Origin: Chlorobiales bacterium Clorobi_01
GTDB taxonomy: Bacteria; Bacteroidota; Chlorobiia; Chlorobiales; Chlorobiaceae
DNA length: 64,000 nucleotides
Assembly: GCA_001602925.1 (NCBI GenBank)
Contig: LUZT01000005.1
Coordinates: forward strand, 434,001 to 498,000
Reading direction: 5' to 3'
Positions 49,139 to 60,333 of this stretch are shown here, one piece after another. A program made the translations under genes and the position numbers. Numbering within the stretch: position 1 is the stretch's first letter; each line of letters opens with the position of its first letter. Below the pieces are notes generated by a model. The model worked only from the letters and a program-made list of their open reading frames with translations, was not told the DNA's origin and did no database searches.

Positions 49139-51796
49139 TCACTGTAATGTTGCCTTGACCGAAGCAACGAAAACCTCGATGGCCTTGTCGATTCCGGCAG
49201 GCTCCTTGCCGCCCGCAGTCGCCAGCTCGGGCTTTCCGCCGCCACCGCCCTTGACGCACGCTGCGGCTTCGCGCACCAGCTTGCCAGCATCGAGTCTCAG
49301 TGATCTGACCGCCTCGTCCGAAGCAAAAGCGACCAGCGACACCTTGCCGTCGGCCACGCTGCTCAGCAGTCCGACCGCGCAGGGCACCCGCTCGCGAAGC
49401 GCCACTGCCGCCTGGCGAAGTTCATCACCACCGACGCCGTCGAGCTGTTCTGTCATGACGCGGCATCCGTTGACCTCTTCGCCACCGGCCAGCGACGCGG
49501 CGAGGCGGTCGAGCAGCCCAGCGAGACGGCTCTCCTGAAGCTGCTTGTCGAGCGATTTTTTCTCTTCGAGCAGCTCTTTGATTTTCGGCCCAGCCTCTTC
49601 GTCCGCCTTGAGCTTCAACAGATTTTTGATCTCCTGAAGGTTGCGGTACTCCTGCCAGAGCAGCGCTTCGGCAGCCGAGCCCGTGACCGCCTCGATGCGG
49701 CGGATGCCGGCGGCGACCGACGATTCGCTGACGATCTTGACCATGCCGATCTGGCCGATGTTGCCAACGTGGGTGCCGCCGCACAGCTCGATTGAGATAC
49801 CGGGCACGTCAACCACGCGCACGCGGTCGGCGTACTTGTCGCCGAAGAAGGCAAGCGCACCGAGAGCAAGCGCCTCTTCGTAGGGCACGTCGGCGTGCTT
49901 GGTAACCCCTGCCGCCTTGCGGATATCAGCGTTCACTTCGTGCTCGACCTGCTCGATCTCCTCCGCACTCACCTTCGAGAAGTGGCTGAAGTCGAAGCGC
50001 AGCCGCTCCGGCGTAACCAGCGAGCCTTTCTGCTGCACGTGCTCACCAAGCACCTTGCGTAGCGCGGCGTGAAGCAGGTGTGTGGCTGTGTGGTTGCGCT
50101 CGGTGGCGACGCGGCGATCACGATCAACGGCGGCCTCGACGGAAACCACGCCATCAAAGCTTACGTCGGCTGGCGTGATCGCGCAATCACGCACCTTGTC
50201 ATGCGCCGAGGTGACGATGTGGACAATCTGCTCGCCATCCTTGCGCGTATCGGTCACATCGAGGCGGTATCCGGCGGTTTCGAGCGTGCCGTGGTCGCCG
50301 ACCTGACCGCCGCTTTCGGCGTAGAAGGGCGTCTGGTCAAGCACCATGAGAAGCTTGTCGCCGCTGACCCGGACGGCGACAAGCGTCGCTTCCGTTTCGA
50401 GCATGTCGTAGCCGACAAAAGTGGTCGGCGCTTCCGGCGCGAACCACTGCCACTCGCCGCCGTCGTCCTGCACCTGCATCTTGTCCTTGCGATCCATGCG
50501 GGCGCGGGTCTTCTGCTCCATCATGCAGTGCTCGAAGCCCGCTTCGTCAATGCCGAGGCCAACTTCGGCGGCCATCAGGCGCGTCAGGTCAAGCGGGAAG
50601 CCGAAGGTGTCGTACAGCTTGAATGCGTCCGCGCCTGAGATGGTGGCGCTTCCGGCCGTTTTCATGCCTGCGACCACCTCGTTGAAAATTTCGGTGCCGC
50701 GTCCGAGGGTGACAAGGAAGCTCTCCTCTTCGGCGCGGATGATCTTTTCGACCGTCGCCTGCTGCTTCTCCAGCTCCGGAAAGACGTCGGCCATCGTGCG
50801 CACCAGCACCTCGACCATTTTATAGATGATCGGCTCGTGGCAGCCGAGCGTGCCCGCGTAGCGCACCGCGCGGCGCAGGATGCGGCGCAGCACGTAGCCG
50901 CGCCCCTCGTTGCCCGGCATCGCGCCGTCGGAGAGCGCGAAGGTGAGCGTGCGGCAGTGGTCGGCGATGACACGCATGGCGATGTCCGACGGGCTATCGA
51001 GCGAGGCGGTGTAGGCGACGCCGGTCAGCTCGGTGATACGGTCGAAAAGCGGCGCGAAGACGTCGCTGTCGTAGTTCGAGGATTTGCCCTGCAAGACGGC
51101 GGCCACGCGCTCGAAGCCCATGCCGGTGTCGACATGCTTCTGTGGCAGCGGCTGAAGAGTGCCGTCGGTCTGGCGGTCGTACTGGATGAACACGAGGTTC
51201 CACAGCTCGATCACCCGGTGGTCGCCAACGTTGACGAGCGGGCCGCCCGAACCGTCGGGCGTGAGGTCGATATGGATTTCCGAGCACGGGCCACAGGGAC
51301 CGGTCTCACCCATCTCCCAGAAGTTGTCCTTGTTACCGAACTTCAGGATGTGCGAATGATCGATGTCAGTCTCTTTTTTCCAGAGTTCGAGGCTCTCGTC
51401 ATCGTCCTGATAAACCGTGGCATAGAGGCGCTCTTTGGGAAGCTTCCAGACCCCGGTCATCAGCTCCCACGCCCAGCCGATCGCCTCCTTTTTATAATAG
51501 TCACCGAACGACCAGTTACCGAGCATCTCGAAAAAAGTGTGATGATAGGTGTCGCGCCCGACATCTTCGAGATCGTTGTGCTTGCCCGAAGCGCGGATGC
51601 ACTTCTGCGTATCGGCGGCGCGGACGTACTCCCTCGCACCCTTGCCGAGAAAAACATCCTTGAACTGGTTCATGCCCGCGTTGGTGAACAACAGGGTCGG
51701 GTCTTCCGCCGGAATGACCGGCGCGGAACGCACGATGCGGTGCTCCTTGCCTGCAAAAAAATCGAGGAACGACTGCCGTATCTCTCTTGAATTCAT
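49139..51796 (-). CDS. alaS: Alanine-tRNA ligase
   Basis: The ATG giving [22 protein letters not shown] is preferred, since that is the usual AlaS N-terminus; the 31 upstream in-frame codons look like leader. The 885-residue enzyme contains [14 protein letters not shown], the class II catalytic motifs, the editing domain with the HxxxH Zn motif [10 protein letters not shown], the Cys/His Zn motif [13 protein letters not shown], and a C-Ala domain. It is a normal-length single-copy enzyme. Confidence 0.96.
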   Translation of the reverse strand: MNSREIRQSFLDFFAGKEHRIVRSAPVIPAEDPTLLFTNAGMNQFKDVFLGKGAREYVRAADTQKCIRASGKHNDLEDVGRDTYHHTFFEMLGNWSFGDYYKKEAIGWAWELMTGVWKLPKERLYATVYQDDDESLELWKKETDIDHSHILKFGNKDNFWEMGETGPCGPCSEIHIDLTPDGSGGPLVNVGDHRVIELWNLVFIQYDRQTDGTLQPLPQKHVDTGMGFERVAAVLQGKSSNYDSDVFAPLFDRITELTGVAYTASLDSPSDIAMRVIADHCRTLTFALSDGAMPGNEGRGYVLRRILRRAVRYAGTLGCHEPIIYKMVEVLVRTMADVFPELEKQQATVEKIIRAEEESFLVTLGRGTEIFNEVVAGMKTAGSATISGADAFKLYDTFGFPLDLTRLMAAEVGLGIDEAGFEHCMMEQKTRARMDRKDKMQVQDDGGEWQWFAPEAPTTFVGYDMLETEATLVAVRVSGDKLLMVLDQTPFYAESGGQVGDHGTLETAGYRLDVTDTRKDGEQIVHIVTSAHDKVRDCAITPADVSFDGVVSVEAAVDRDRRVATERNHTATHLLHAALRKVLGEHVQQKGSLVTPERLRFDFSHFSKVSAEEIEQVEHEVNADIRKAAGVTKHADVPYEEALALGALAFFGDKYADRVRVVDVPGISIELCGGTHVGNIGQIGMVKIVSESSVAAGIRRIEAVTGSAAEALLWQEYRNLQEIKNLLKLKADEEAGPKIKELLEEKKSLDKQLQESRLAGLLDRLAASLAGGEEVNGCRVMTEQLDGVGGDELRQAAVALRERVPCAVGLLSSVADGKVSLVAFASDEAVRSLRLDAGKLVREAAACVKGGGGGKPELATAGGKEPAGIDKAIEVFVASVKATLQ

Positions 51797-52092
51797 AGGT
51801 ATCTGTAGCTTGCGGGCATCGGGAAACACATGAACGGCAATCCTGCGACACCCTTGTGGGTTGAGCTGCGATGCGCGGCAAAGAGCCAACCGCAGCAGTT
51901 TTCGGCCCGAAATTTACGGTTTTTCAGCCCCGATGCCAACGGATTTTGTGAGGAGCAATTTTAGCCGGGAACCCTGCCATTCCACGGCTTGATAATGGTG
52001 TTAAAAAAAAAGACACTATATTATTCGGTTAGCTATTCGTCATCCTGCGAAAAAAATTCTTCTGCTGTCAACGGCAAACGGGAAGTCATGTT

Positions 52093-52356
52093 ATGAGCTG
52101 GGGAATCGAAAATCCGAAAAAGAGGAAAGACATCCTCGACCTGATGGATATTGGCGTCAGAAAAACCATGGCCAATCCAAATTATGTCAACGAGGTACCC
52201 AAAAGCACCAACGGTTGCTGGATGGACCAGATTTACGGCCTGATGCGCTGCGACATCTGCGATCTGAGCAACCAGTGCCCGGTCAGGGAGGAAGAGGAGT
52301 GGCAGGCATGGCTGAAAGAACACAACATGGTGATCGAGAAGAAAAAAGCAGAATAA
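52093..52356 (+). CDS. Small cysteine-containing protein of unknown function upstream of korAB
   Basis: The 87-residue acidic protein has four clustered cysteines (CWMDQIYGLMRCDICDLSNQC), spaced C-x10-C-x2-C-x6-C, then a charged helix (EEEEWQAWLKEH). It has no signal peptide or membrane helix. The Cys spacing could hold a metal or an Fe-S cluster. It lies about 210 bases ahead of korA on the same strand, so it may share regulation with it. I do not recognise a named family. Confidence 0.65.
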   Translation: MSWGIENPKKRKDILDLMDIGVRKTMANPNYVNEVPKSTNGCWMDQIYGLMRCDICDLSNQCPVREEEEWQAWLKEHNMVIEKKKAE

Positions 52357-52404
52357 CCCGCGCATACTCTTGCATCGACAGCCGTCGTACCGTATATTTT
52401 TGTT

Positions 52405-52422
52405 TAGGCTAAAAATTGCCTA
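52405..52422. promoter_or_regulatory. Inverted repeat in front of korA
   Basis: TAGGC at 52405-52409 and GCCTA at 52418-52422 flank TAAAAATT. It is about 145 bases before the korA start. It may be an operator or a small hairpin. The evidence is positional only. Confidence 0.3.
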
Positions 52423-52567
52423 GGGTTAAGTATTGTCTGCCCGAACCCGCCGTTAAGAGAATTTCTCCATACAACCACGACATCATCTCTTTGCTGTGAC
52501 CAGGTCATGTGCGGGAGTTTTTTTGTCGTCCAGAACTTTTTTCTGAAAAAAGGAAGAGGGGATACCC

Positions 52568-54451
52568 ATGAGTGACACCGTAATCTTAAACAACAATGAC
52601 ATGGTAATATCAAAAACCAGCGTGTCAGTGCTTTTTGCCGGTGACTCCGGTGACGGCATGCAGCTTACCGGCACCCAGTTCGCCAACACGGTGGCCGTTT
52701 ACGGCTCGGATCTGAACACCTTTCCGAACTTTCCTTCGGAAATCAGACCTCCTGCCGGTACTGTTGCAGGCGTATCGGGCTTTCAGTTGCAGTTCGGCAC
52801 AACCGGCGTCTATACTCCGGGCGCGAAGTTCGATGTCATGATCGCCATGAACGCTGCCGCGCTGAAGGCAAACCTGAAGAACCTGCACCATGGTGGCATC
52901 ATCATTGCTGATAGCGAAGGGTTCGACGCAAAGAACCTGAACCTTTCCGGTTACGGTGAAACCAACAATCCGCTCGAAGACGGCACGCTGACTGATTATA
53001 CCGTATTCAAAATTCCGGTAATCAGCCTCACCCGCCAGGCGCTTGCCGATACAGGCCTGAGCACCAAGATCATCGACCGCTGCAAAAACATGTTCGTGCT
53101 CGGCGTGCTCTACTGGCTCTACAGCCTGCCACTCGAAACCACGATCGAGACATTGCAGTCAAAATTCAAGAATAAACAGGACATTGCCGACGCCAACATC
53201 AAAGCCGTCAAGGCAGGCTACAACTTCGGCGATGAAACCGAGATGTTCTCACAGCATGGTCGTTTCCGCGTTCCTCCGGCCCAGAAAAAAGGGGGGGTCT
53301 ATCGCCGCGTGACCGGCAACGAAGCTTCGGCTATCGGTCTTGCCGCTGCCGCCAAAAAGGCTGGACTGGAACTCTTTCTCGGCTCCTATCCGATCACCCC
53401 GGCTTCCGAAATTCTCCAGACCCTTGCCGGCTTGAAAAAGTGGGGCGTCAAAACTTTCCAGGCTGAAGACGAAATAGCCGGTATCCTGACCAGCATCGGC
53501 GCGGCCTATGGAGGTGCGCTTGCTGCCACCAACACCTCCGGCCCCGGTCTGGCGCTCAAAACCGAAGGGATGGGCCTCGCGGTTATCCTCGAAGTTCCGC
53601 TGGTGATCATCAATGTGATGCGCGGCGGCCCTTCAACCGGTCTGCCAACCAAACCGGAGCAGTCGGATCTGCTCATGGCTATGTATGGACGTCACGGCGA
53701 AGCGCCGATGCCGGTCATCGCGGCCATGTCGCCGGTTGACTGCTTCTATGCAGCCTACGAAGCCGCGAAAATCGCCGTCGAGTACATGACCCCCGTCCTT
53801 TGCCTCACCGACGGCTACCTCGCGCTCAGCTCCGAGCCGATGCTGGTGCCGTCACCGGATGATCTGGCCACGATCACCCCCGTCTTCTCACCGGAACGTA
53901 AAGCCGACGAGCCCGCATATCTGCCGTACAAGCGTGACGAGCGCGGCGTCAGGCCATGGGGCATTCCCGGCACACCCGGCCTCGAACACCGCATCGGCGG
54001 TCTCGAAAAGCAGAATGAAACCGGCCACGTTTCGCACGATCCGGAAAACCATGCACTCATGACCAGATTGCGTGCTGAAAAGGTCGCAAAGGTCGCCGAT
54101 ATTATTCCCGATCTCACCATCGACAACGGCCCGGAAAAAGGCGATCTGCTCGTCCTCGGCTGGGGTTCGACCTACGGTGCCATCAAGAAAGCTGTCGAAC
54201 AGGTTCGCGAAGGCGGACTTGACGTCGCCCACGCGCATCTCCGCTATATCAACCCGTTCCCGAAAAATCTCGGCGCGATGCTCGGAAACTTCAAGAAAGT
54301 GCTGATTCCCGAAAACAACTGCGGGCAGCTGCTCAGCCTCATCAGGGACAAGTTCCTCATCGAACCGGTCGGCTTCAGCAAGGTTCAGGGCCTGCCGTTC
54401 AACGAGATGGAAATCGAAGAAAAAATCACCGATATCTTAAAGGAGCTCTGA
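52568..54451 (+). CDS. korA: 2-oxoacid:ferredoxin oxidoreductase alpha subunit (2-oxoglutarate type)
   Basis: KorA with KorB makes 2-oxoglutarate from succinyl-CoA, CO2 and reduced ferredoxin in the reductive TCA cycle. The 627-residue chain is a fusion of the gamma domain (about 1-200; [23 protein letters not shown]) with the alpha pyrimidine domain ([92 protein letters not shown] in segments). It has a strong Shine-Dalgarno (AGGAAGAGGGG). 2-Oxoglutarate versus another oxoacid is assigned by fusion type and context. Confidence 0.9.
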   Translation: MSDTVILNNNDMVISKTSVSVLFAGDSGDGMQLTGTQFANTVAVYGSDLNTFPNFPSEIRPPAGTVAGVSGFQLQFGTTGVYTPGAKFDVMIAMNAAALKANLKNLHHGGIIIADSEGFDAKNLNLSGYGETNNPLEDGTLTDYTVFKIPVISLTRQALADTGLSTKIIDRCKNMFVLGVLYWLYSLPLETTIETLQSKFKNKQDIADANIKAVKAGYNFGDETEMFSQHGRFRVPPAQKKGGVYRRVTGNEASAIGLAAAAKKAGLELFLGSYPITPASEILQTLAGLKKWGVKTFQAEDEIAGILTSIGAAYGGALAATNTSGPGLALKTEGMGLAVILEVPLVIINVMRGGPSTGLPTKPEQSDLLMAMYGRHGEAPMPVIAAMSPVDCFYAAYEAAKIAVEYMTPVLCLTDGYLALSSEPMLVPSPDDLATITPVFSPERKADEPAYLPYKRDERGVRPWGIPGTPGLEHRIGGLEKQNETGHVSHDPENHALMTRLRAEKVAKVADIIPDLTIDNGPEKGDLLVLGWGSTYGAIKKAVEQVREGGLDVAHAHLRYINPFPKNLGAMLGNFKKVLIPENNCGQLLSLIRDKFLIEPVGFSKVQGLPFNEMEIEEKITDILKEL

Positions 54452-54454
54452 ATC

Positions 54455-55483
54455 ATGACCGATACACATACCTGCCTTACCGCCAAGGATTTCACGTCGA
54501 ACCAGGAACCGAAATGGTGCCCCGGCTGTGGTGACTTCATGGTTCTCCAGCAACTCAAGAACGCGATGGCCGAACTGTGCCTGAAAACCGAAGAGGTTGT
54601 CGTGGTATCGGGCATTGGCTGCTCGTCAAGGCTGCCATACTATATCAACACCTATGGCGTGCACGGCATCCACGGGCGCGCCATGGCGATGGCTTCCGGT
54701 CTGAAGGCTGCCCGCCCTGACCTCAGCATCTGGGTCGGCACCGGCGATGGCGACGCCCTCTCCATCGGCGGCAACCATTACATCCACACGGTCAGAAGGA
54801 ACCTCGACATCAACGTCGTGCTGTTCAACAACGAGATTTACGGCCTGACCAAGGGACAGTACTCGCCGACCTCGAAAGTGGGTTTGAGAACCGTCACCTC
54901 TCCGACCGGCGTGGTGGATTATCCGATCAACACCATCGCCCTGACCCTCGGCGCAGGCGGCACCTTCGTGGCCCGCGTCATGGATCGCGACGGCAAGCTG
55001 ATGAAGGAGATTTTCAAGCGCGCCCACAACCACAAAGGCACCTCGATCGTCGAGATTTACCAGAACTGCCCGATCTTCAACGACGGCGCGTTTGGCGCCT
55101 TCAGCGACAAAGAGCGGAAGGACGACACGACCCTCCACCTCGAACAGGGGCAACCGCTGGTCTTCGGCGCGAACGGCTCGAAGGGCATCCACCTCGACGG
55201 CTTCAAGCCGACGGTGATTGACCTCGAAAAATCGGGCGTTTCAAAAGATGACCTCTGGATTCACGACGAAAACGACCTCATCAAGGCAAACATCCTGTCG
55301 CGCTTCTTCGACGATCCGAACAGCACCGAGGAGTTCCTCCCGAGGCCGTTCGGCATCTTCTATGTGGAGGATCGCTTCACCTACGAACAGGCTCTGGACG
55401 CCCAGATCGACAAGGCGCAGGAAAAAGGCGAAGGCACCCTCGAAGAGCTGCTTGCTGGCAACAGCACCTGGACGATCAACTGA
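54455..55483 (+). CDS. korB: 2-oxoacid:ferredoxin oxidoreductase beta subunit
   Basis: The 342-residue thiamine-diphosphate-binding subunit has WCPGCGDF near the N-terminus, [11 protein letters not shown], the TPP motif [17 protein letters not shown] through [16 protein letters not shown], and the C-terminal [18 protein letters not shown]. It starts three bases after korA stops. It is cytoplasmic and pairs with ferredoxin. Confidence 0.92.
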   Translation: MTDTHTCLTAKDFTSNQEPKWCPGCGDFMVLQQLKNAMAELCLKTEEVVVVSGIGCSSRLPYYINTYGVHGIHGRAMAMASGLKAARPDLSIWVGTGDGDALSIGGNHYIHTVRRNLDINVVLFNNEIYGLTKGQYSPTSKVGLRTVTSPTGVVDYPINTIALTLGAGGTFVARVMDRDGKLMKEIFKRAHNHKGTSIVEIYQNCPIFNDGAFGAFSDKERKDDTTLHLEQGQPLVFGANGSKGIHLDGFKPTVIDLEKSGVSKDDLWIHDENDLIKANILSRFFDDPNSTEEFLPRPFGIFYVEDRFTYEQALDAQIDKAQEKGEGTLEELLAGNSTWTIN

Positions 55484-55501
55484 TCACGCTCCGACATACA
55501 C

Positions 55502-55534
55502 ACAAAAAACCCCGGTTCATCGCCGGGGTTTTTG
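55502..55534 (+). terminator. Terminator after korB
   Basis: AAAAACCCCGG and CCGGGGTTTTT form a perfect hairpin with a T-tract, 20 bases after korB. Confidence 0.9.
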
Positions 55535-55603
55535 TTGGCCCAAAACTTCGATGGACGATGTGGACTTGGTAAATGGCGTGAACAGGACAAGAAAACGATG
55601 ACA

Positions 55604-55641
55604 TAAAAAAAGCAGTCCCGACAAGTCGAGACTGCTTTTTG
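55604..55641 (-). terminator. Terminator of accA
   Basis: AAAAAGCAGTC and GACTGCTTTTT flank a 12-base loop. The minus-strand orientation ends in T residues, just past the accA stop. Confidence 0.88.
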
Positions 55642-55661
55642 GGTTTCGCTTTGAAAAACTG

Positions 55662-56666
55662 TCAGTTCTCTTCCCACACGCCCATTCCGGAGAACTTCGC
55701 GATTCGTTCGTCCACCAGTGTACGAGCATCTTTTGTGAGCAAGCCCTGCAACTCCTCGATCAGAATCGACTTGAGCGTCGAGGCCATCTCTTCGGGGTTG
55801 TGGTGCGCGCCACCGAGAGGTTCGGTCACGATCCGGTCGATGATGCCCTGAGCGAGCAGATCGTCCGCCGTGAGCTTGAGCGCTTCTGCGGCCTGCTCCT
55901 TGAAGTTCCAGCTCCGCCAGAGAATTGATGAACAGCTTTCCGGCGAGATAACCGAGTACCAGGCGTTTTCAGCCATGAGAATGCGGTCGCCGACGCCGAT
56001 GCCGATAGCACCTCCGCTGGCCCCTTCGCCGATGATAACGCAGATGACTGGCACTTTCAGAGCTGCCATTTCATAGAGATTCCGAGCAATGGCCTCGGCC
56101 TGTCCGCGCTCCTCGGCCTCGATGCCAGGAAACGCCCCCGGAGTATCGATCAGCGTGATGACGGGTTTGCGGAACTTCTCCGCGAGCTTCATGAGACGCA
56201 GCGCCTTGCGGTAGCCCTCGGGCTGCGCCATGCCGAAGTTGCGGTAAAGGTTCGATTTGGTGTCGCGCCCCTTCTGGTGGCCGATGACCATCACGCTTTG
56301 CGAGAAACCGGCTGATTCGTCCTCAAGCCGGGCAAAACCACCGATGATCGCTTTGTCATCGCCAAAGTTACGATCACCTGACAGCTCGACGAAATCCTTC
56401 ATCATCATGTAGATGTAATCGAGCGTATAGGGGCGTTCCGGGTGCCGGGCCAGCTGCACCTTCTGCCAGCGGGTCAGATTCTTGTAGATCGTTTTGCGAA
56501 GCGATTCGACCTTTGCTTCAAGCGATTCGATCTCGCGCTTCAGGCCTGCGCGGCCTTCCGACATTGAATCGACCTCGCCGCTTTTCAGGTAAACCCTCAT
56601 TTCATTGAGCTTCTCTTCAAGCTCATAAAGGGGTTTTTCAAAATCGAGAACTACTTTCGCCGCCAT
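55662..56666 (-). CDS. accA: Acetyl-CoA carboxylase carboxyltransferase alpha subunit
   Basis: AccA forms malonyl-CoA with AccD. ATG 56666 is preferred (AAGGAG 10 bases upstream; [20 protein letters not shown] is the normal start), giving 334 residues. It has an N-terminal helix, [59 protein letters not shown] and [22 protein letters not shown]. It is paired on the opposite strand with efp-accB-accC nearby, so most carboxylase genes lie close together; accD is not in view. Confidence 0.94.
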   Translation of the reverse strand: MAAKVVLDFEKPLYELEEKLNEMRVYLKSGEVDSMSEGRAGLKREIESLEAKVESLRKTIYKNLTRWQKVQLARHPERPYTLDYIYMMMKDFVELSGDRNFGDDKAIIGGFARLEDESAGFSQSVMVIGHQKGRDTKSNLYRNFGMAQPEGYRKALRLMKLAEKFRKPVITLIDTPGAFPGIEAEERGQAEAIARNLYEMAALKVPVICVIIGEGASGGAIGIGVGDRILMAENAWYSVISPESCSSILWRSWNFKEQAAEALKLTADDLLAQGIIDRIVTEPLGGAHHNPEEMASTLKSILIEELQGLLTKDARTLVDERIAKFSGMGVWEEN

Positions 56667-56761
56667 AGTATGCTTGCTCCTTAAAAAAAAGTCCATCACT
56701 GCTCATGCGAATGATGGACCTTGAAAACTCGTTCGATGAGCTTGTAAGCTCCGGTAATGGC

Positions 56762-57037
56762 TCAGCCGCCGACCTCTTCTTTCAGCGCTTTGCCAGGCTT
56801 GAACTTGACAACCTTCTTGGCGGCAATGGTGATGGTCTTGCCTGTCTGGGGATTGCGGCCCTGGCGCTCTGCCCGGTCGCCGGTGGTAAAAGTACCAAAA
56901 CCCACCAGGGTCACATCGTCACCGCTCTTCAGGGTCGAGGTCACCACATTGATGAATGCATTGACCGCTCTTTCAGAATCAGCCTTGGTCAAACCGGTCT
57001 GCTCTGCAATCTGTTCTACTAACTCGGCTTTCGACAT
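56762..57037 (-). CDS. HU/IHF-family DNA-binding protein
   Basis: The 91-residue nucleoid protein starts [25 protein letters not shown] (split), then [31 protein letters not shown] with the intercalating-Pro beta arm. The ATG 57037 is chosen; the 17 upstream in-frame codons look like leader. It bends DNA. It is transcribed toward accA, with 95 bases between them, so they may share transcription. Confidence 0.92.
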   Translation of the reverse strand: MSKAELVEQIAEQTGLTKADSERAVNAFINVVTSTLKSGDDVTLVGFGTFTTGDRAERQGRNPQTGKTITIAAKKVVKFKPGKALKEEVGG

Positions 57038-57270
57038 AAGTAGTTTACCGTTTAAATGTTGGAGGAAAATCAGGTTACCTATTTCCAATTACTACAATAA
57101 TTCAATTTAAAGACTGCCCAACAAACATCCAATTTGTTTTTCTCCCTTGTGCCAAGCGGGTCTTGGCTTGTCATTGTTATTCAGTTCTGGCTGTGTTATA
57201 TTATGTGTCTTTAACTTTTCAACTTCGATATTCAGGCTCAGTACTGTATCGCCTATCTGCAAGTCAAGTC

Positions 57271-57837
57271 ATGGTTTCAATCAGCAACGTCTCAAGAGGT
57301 GCCATCATCCGCTGGAATGGGGTGCCGCACAGCATCGAAAGCCTTGTCCACCGTACCCCCGGCAACCTTCGCGCCTTCTACCAGGCCAGCATGAAAAACC
57401 TCAAGACGGGCCGCAACGTCGAATACCGCTTCAGCGCCTCCGAACAGGTCGATGTCATCGTCACCGAGAGAAAGAAATACCAGTACCTTTATCGTGATGG
57501 TGAAGACTATGTCATGATGGACACCGAGACCTTCGATCAGATCAATGTGCCAGAAGTGGCCATCGGGTCGGCCTCACGTTTCCTCAAGGATTCCGTGATG
57601 GTCGATATCGTTTTTGCCGATGACGGATCGATCCTCGAAGTTGAATTGCCGACCTTTGTCGAACTCGAAGTCACAGAAACCAGCCCGGCAAGCAAGGACG
57701 ACCGCGCCACCAGCGGCACCAAACCGGCCATCGTCGAAACCGGCGCCGAGGTAAACGTGCCGATGTTCATCCAGACCGGCAGCATCATCCGCATCGACAC
57801 CCGTAGCGGCGAGTACATGGACAGAGTTAAAAAGTGA
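57271..57837 (+). CDS. efp: Elongation factor P
   Basis: EF-P relieves ribosome stalling at proline runs. The 188-residue three-domain protein (start [15 protein letters not shown]) has the tip loop [17 protein letters not shown]. In the E. coli protein the modified lysine sits in PGKGQAF; here the equivalent tip residue is Asn in PGNLRAF, with Arg two residues on. Domain III ends in [17 protein letters not shown]. It is the first gene of an efp-accB-accC row, 51 bases before accB. Confidence 0.94.
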   Translation: MVSISNVSRGAIIRWNGVPHSIESLVHRTPGNLRAFYQASMKNLKTGRNVEYRFSASEQVDVIVTERKKYQYLYRDGEDYVMMDTETFDQINVPEVAIGSASRFLKDSVMVDIVFADDGSILEVELPTFVELEVTETSPASKDDRATSGTKPAIVETGAEVNVPMFIQTGSIIRIDTRSGEYMDRVKK

Positions 57838-57888
57838 TTATTTTGACTGTTATTACCGAATTGCGCGTAAAATCTTAAGACCACAATC

Positions 57889-58362
57889 ATGAACCTCAAG
57901 GAAATTCAGCAGCTTATCGAGATCGTCAACGTATCTGCTCTTGATGAAGTGATCATCAAGGATGGACAGTCCGAAATCACGCTGAGACGAAACAACTCGA
58001 AGGCACAGGCTGTCTTACCGACTGCTCCTGTCGTTGCGCAACCCATCCAGACCCCCCTGCCTGCAGTGCGTCAGGCCGTGCAGGAACAACCGGCCCCGGC
58101 TGCCGCAGAACCTGCCGCGAGTGATCTGATCGAAATCCATTCGCCCATCGTGGGCACCTTTTACCGCTCGCCCTCTCCGGATTCTCTTCCGTTCGTCAAC
58201 GAAGGCGACAAGGTCAAATCCGGTGATGTACTCTGCATTATCGAAGCCATGAAGCTGATGAACGAGATCGAGTCGGAGGTTTCAGGAACCATTGTCGAGG
58301 TTCTCGTCGAAAACGGCCAGCCGGTCGAATACAATCAGGCTCTCTTCCGAGTCAAGCCATAA
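57889..58362 (+). CDS. accB: Biotin carboxyl carrier protein of acetyl-CoA carboxylase
   Basis: The 157 residues have the typical layout: an N-terminal region ([26 protein letters not shown] in pieces), a Pro/Ala-rich linker, and the biotinyl domain with [11 protein letters not shown] (biotin Lys in MKL). The end [16 protein letters not shown] is standard. It lies 51 bases after efp and 19 bases before accC. Confidence 0.95.
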   Translation: MNLKEIQQLIEIVNVSALDEVIIKDGQSEITLRRNNSKAQAVLPTAPVVAQPIQTPLPAVRQAVQEQPAPAAAEPAASDLIEIHSPIVGTFYRSPSPDSLPFVNEGDKVKSGDVLCIIEAMKLMNEIESEVSGTIVEVLVENGQPVEYNQALFRVKP

Positions 58363-58381
58363 CTTCAATACTCACTGCACC

Positions 58382-59725
58382 TTGTTCAAAAAAATACTCA
58401 TAGCCAACCGTGGGGAGATCGCCTTGCGGGTCATGCATACCTGCCGCGAGATGGGCATTTGCACTGTGGCCGTCTATTCGACCGCCGATGCCGATTCCCT
58501 TCATGTCAGGTACGCAGACGAAGCGGTCTGCATCGGACCGCCACTTTCGAGAGAGAGTTACCTGAATATTCCGCGGATCATCGCCGCCGCTGAAGTCACC
58601 AACGCCGACGCCATTCATCCCGGCTACGGCTTCCTTGCTGAAAACGCTGATTTCTCGGAAGTTTGCCAATCCTCGAATATCAAGTTCATCGGACCCTCGG
58701 CTGACATGATCAACAGGATGGGTGACAAAAACACCGCCAAATCGACCATGATCGCTGCAGGCGTGCCAGTCGTCCCGGGAAGTGAAGGTCTGGTCGAAGA
58801 TGTGGCTCACGCCATCGAGACCGCCAAAAAGATCGGCTATCCGGTCATCATCAAACCGACAGCTGGGGGCGGTGGAAAAGGCATGAGGGTGGTTCACGAA
58901 GAAAGCCAGCTCGAAAAAAATCTCAAAACCGCCCAGAGCGAAGCCGGCATGGCCTTCGGCAACAGCGGCGTCTATATCGAGAAATTCCTTGAAAATCCGC
59001 GCCACATCGAAATCCAGATTCTGGCCGACCAGCACGGCAACGTGGTGCACCTCGGCGAACGCGACTGCACCGTGCAGCGTCGCCACCAGAAGCTTATCGA
59101 GGAAACCCCGTCACCGGTAGTCAGCGACGAACTGCGTGCGGAGATGGGCGCGGCAGCCGTCGCGGCGGCCAAAGCGATCAACTACGAAGGCGCCGGTACC
59201 ATCGAGTTCCTGCTCGACAAGCACAAGAAGTTCTACTTCATGGAGATGAACACGCGAATCCAGGTGGAACATCCGGTCACCGAGCAGCGCTACGACGTCG
59301 ATATCGTCAGGGAACAGATCAGCATCGCCGCTGGAGGAAGCCTGGAAGGGAAAACCTTCATTCCGAGAGGCCACTCCATCGAATGCCGTATCAACGCCGA
59401 AGACCCTGAACACATGTTCAGGCCGTCACCAGGTGAAATCCAGGTATTCCATACACCCGGCGGGCCTGGCGTCAGGGTCGACTCGCACTGCTACGCAAGC
59501 TATGTCGTGCCTTCGAACTACGACTCCATGATCGGCAAGCTCATCGTCACCGCCCATAACCGGGACGAAGCGATCGCCCGTATGTCAAGGGCGCTCGACG
59601 AGTTCATCGTCATGGGCATCAAAACCACCATCCCTTTCCACAAGCAGGTGATGCACGATCCGGTGTTCAGAAGCGGAGAGTTCGACACGAGCTTCCTCGA
59701 CAGTTTCAGGTTCGAGAAACCGTAA
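58382..59725 (+). CDS. accC: Biotin carboxylase of acetyl-CoA carboxylase
   Basis: The start is TTG at 58382, which gives the standard N-terminus [16 protein letters not shown]. The 447 residues have an ATP-grasp domain with [50 protein letters not shown] and [16 protein letters not shown]. The upstream in-frame ATG at 58292 lies inside accB and would add 30 unlikely residues. The usual length of this family (about 447) supports the TTG. No strong Shine-Dalgarno is visible, so translation may depend on accB coupling. Confidence 0.93.
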   Translation: MFKKILIANRGEIALRVMHTCREMGICTVAVYSTADADSLHVRYADEAVCIGPPLSRESYLNIPRIIAAAEVTNADAIHPGYGFLAENADFSEVCQSSNIKFIGPSADMINRMGDKNTAKSTMIAAGVPVVPGSEGLVEDVAHAIETAKKIGYPVIIKPTAGGGGKGMRVVHEESQLEKNLKTAQSEAGMAFGNSGVYIEKFLENPRHIEIQILADQHGNVVHLGERDCTVQRRHQKLIEETPSPVVSDELRAEMGAAAVAAAKAINYEGAGTIEFLLDKHKKFYFMEMNTRIQVEHPVTEQRYDVDIVREQISIAAGGSLEGKTFIPRGHSIECRINAEDPEHMFRPSPGEIQVFHTPGGPGVRVDSHCYASYVVPSNYDSMIGKLIVTAHNRDEAIARMSRALDEFIVMGIKTTIPFHKQVMHDPVFRSGEFDTSFLDSFRFEKP

Positions 59726-59777
59726 CCCTGAACAAAGAGAACTCCGCACCTCTCTTCATAGTGCACCCGACCATTTT

Positions 59778-59820
59778 CAAACCCTGTAACCATTTATTTA
59801 CTGAATGGCTACAGGGTTTG
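59778..59820 (+). terminator. Terminator after accC
   Basis: CAAACCCTGTA-A-CCATT (59778-59794) pairs with AATGG-C-TACAGGGTTTG (59804-59820), 17 positions with a single internal mismatch, followed by a T-rich ATCATTATTTTT. It lies 52 bases past accC. Confidence 0.85.
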
Positions 59821-60253
59821 ATCATTATTTTTCCGGCAGAAAATACCCGATACAACCAACCCTATGCCTGACTTTTCCATAGGCTCAATTTGATCCACGC
59901 CTCTGCGCTATGGTAAAGGGCCATTTGAAGCCGCGGTTTGATTGTATCGATCCTCCGCCCAAGCACATAGCGGTTGCAGCACTTCCGTTATGGTATCGAT
60001 TCGACAATTCAAGCATTGCCCTCCGCCCACCCCGACCGTCAACTCACGGCTGGTATTGAAATTCGCTGCTCTCTCTTGCTATATAAGCTTGCCGGGATTT
60101 CCGGGACATTTCACCTTTCGAGAAAACCGCGAAGCATTCTCAGGGCACTGGCCCGATGCGGCTTGAACCTGCGTTCAAGCGAATTCCGTTACAGGGAGCT
60201 TCGGGCGCGAAGGGCTTCAAGAACGGGAGTTGTTGCATACAAGGCTCAACATT
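59821..60253. other. Non-coding gap with several hairpins
   Basis: No credible gene was found here. Small open frames on the plus strand lack Shine-Dalgarno sites and recognisable content. Visible structures include GCTTGAAC/GTTCAAGC (60161-60180, 4-base loop), CTTCG/CGAAG (around 60199-60212) and CCTATG/CATAGG (about 59862-59884). It could hold a structured RNA or just decayed sequence between accC and rpoC. Confidence 0.35.
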
Positions 60254-60254
60254 G

Positions 60255-60295
60255 CAAAAAAAAATGCCGCCCTGTTTGAGTTACAGGGCGGCATT
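60255..60295 (-). terminator. Terminator of the rpoC transcript
   Basis: ATGCCGCCCTGT (60264-60275) and ACAGGGCGGCAT (60283-60294) form a 12-bp perfect stem. An A-run at 60255-60263 supplies the U-tract on the minus strand, 40 bases after the rpoC stop. Confidence 0.92.
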
Positions 60296-60333
60296 GCTCT
60301 CAATAAGAGGCCGTTATTTCTCTCGCCTTACGC

